Source: Chrysogorgia sp. JL179-B06
Taxonomy: Eukaryota; Cnidaria; Anthozoa; Scleralcyonacea; Chrysogorgiidae
NCBI GenBank assembly: GCA_035772405.1
Contig: JAYKKM010000193.1
Coordinates: 3,688,501-3,752,500, forward strand
Direction: 5' to 3'
Length of the DNA stretch: 64,000 nucleotides
Part shown: in pieces, positions 63,685-64,000 of the stretch
How positions within the stretch are numbered: position 1 is the stretch's first letter
Layout of the letters: every line of letters begins with the position of its first letter
Program-made: the position numbers and the translations under genes
The notes under the pieces: model-generated
Told to the model about the DNA's origin: nothing
The model's input: only the letters and a program-made list of their open reading frames with translations
The model's database searches: none

Positions 63685-64000
63685 ACTTCTGTTCGGCAAA
63701 TATAATACTTAATCGACGCCAGCGATAGGTCAGCGGACAATAATCATGTAGAGTACTTCATGTAGTATTAAGGAAACCCAACCCCAACACAACAAAAGAT
63801 CCTAACCCTAACCCCCCGCCTAACGGGTTTTCTAACCCTAATCCCCCGCCTACTTACTCCGTTAGGCGGGGGGTTAGGGTTAGGATCTTTTGTTGTGTTG
63901 GGGTTGGGTTTAATTAATACTACATGAAGTACTCTGCATGATTATTGTCCGCTGACCTATCGCTGGCGTCGATTAAGTATTATATTTGCCGAACAGAAGT
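63685..64000. mobile_element. Long fold-back palindrome at the window edge
   Basis: Arms 63685-63829 and about 63857-64000 are almost perfect complements (ACTTCTGTTCGGCAAATATA ... CCTAACCCTAACCCCCCGCC). The right arm reaches the last base, so the element may continue outside. No coding capacity. Confidence 0.85.

Overview
This is eukaryotic nuclear DNA from an animal. It is AT-rich, non-operonic and densely packed with transposons, (TA)n tracts and minisatellites. Host coding content is nearly nil: one intact intronless class-A GPCR gene (35241-36464, minus strand). The repeat spectrum includes a Polinton/Maverick, a Penelope-like element with GIY-YIG nuclease, several non-LTR retrotransposon families, Harbinger-, hAT-, pogo- and piggyBac-like short elements, a 5S-rRNA-derived SINE and tRNA-like repeats. 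It fits an early-branching invertebrate, and I would guess a cnidarian. That is inference from repeat style; nothing in the window names the species.

The main object is a complete 17,430-bp Polinton (2999-20428). It is bounded by a perfect 6-bp target duplication (AAATAA) and 174-bp terminal inverted repeats that are near-identical and are themselves long imperfect palindromes. It encodes a protein-primed family-B DNA polymerase, a chromodomain retrovirus-like integrase, double-jelly-roll major capsid protein, penton-like minor capsid protein, A32-type packaging ATPase, a fibre-like protein, a thymidine kinase, a BRO-N/nuclease/zinc-finger protein, an N-myristoylation-type small protein and several membrane or unknown proteins. 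No adenain-type protease was recognised. Gene blocks alternate: minus 3513-8809, plus 8942-10251, minus 10469-14041, plus 14049-19660. Replication, integration and virion assembly functions are all present, so this is a virus-like element rather than a simple transposon. Three places look frame-broken, one with a visible cause (a 13-bp tandem duplication). The two outermost genes, polymerase and an unknown 169-aa protein, end in the same peptide ENSEQTD encoded with different synonymous codons.

Left of the Polinton (1-2390) lie decayed LINE pieces. Right of it (20435-35240) are short DNA transposons, a 481-bp satellite (six units) sandwiched between two piggyBac-like MITEs at TTAA junctions (25506-29276), minisatellites and a CR1/Jockey-type fragment. 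After the GPCR, 36980-48112 is a succession of short inverted-repeat elements (pogo, Harbinger with a Myb-like ORF, hAT with perfect 8-bp duplication, 5S SINE) and two perfect-looking type-I hammerhead ribozymes (46964-47009 and 47223-47268) embedded in (TA)n tracts. 50040-51405 is a large fold-back element. 52736-56722 holds inverted tRNA-Asn-like repeats, palindromes, a Penelope-like element with inverted hammerhead-bearing terminal repeats, and a tRNA-Ala-like repeat. 56054-61660 is mostly broken LINE sequence with cysteine/histidine-rich nuclease-like C-termini. The window ends inside a long fold-back palindrome.
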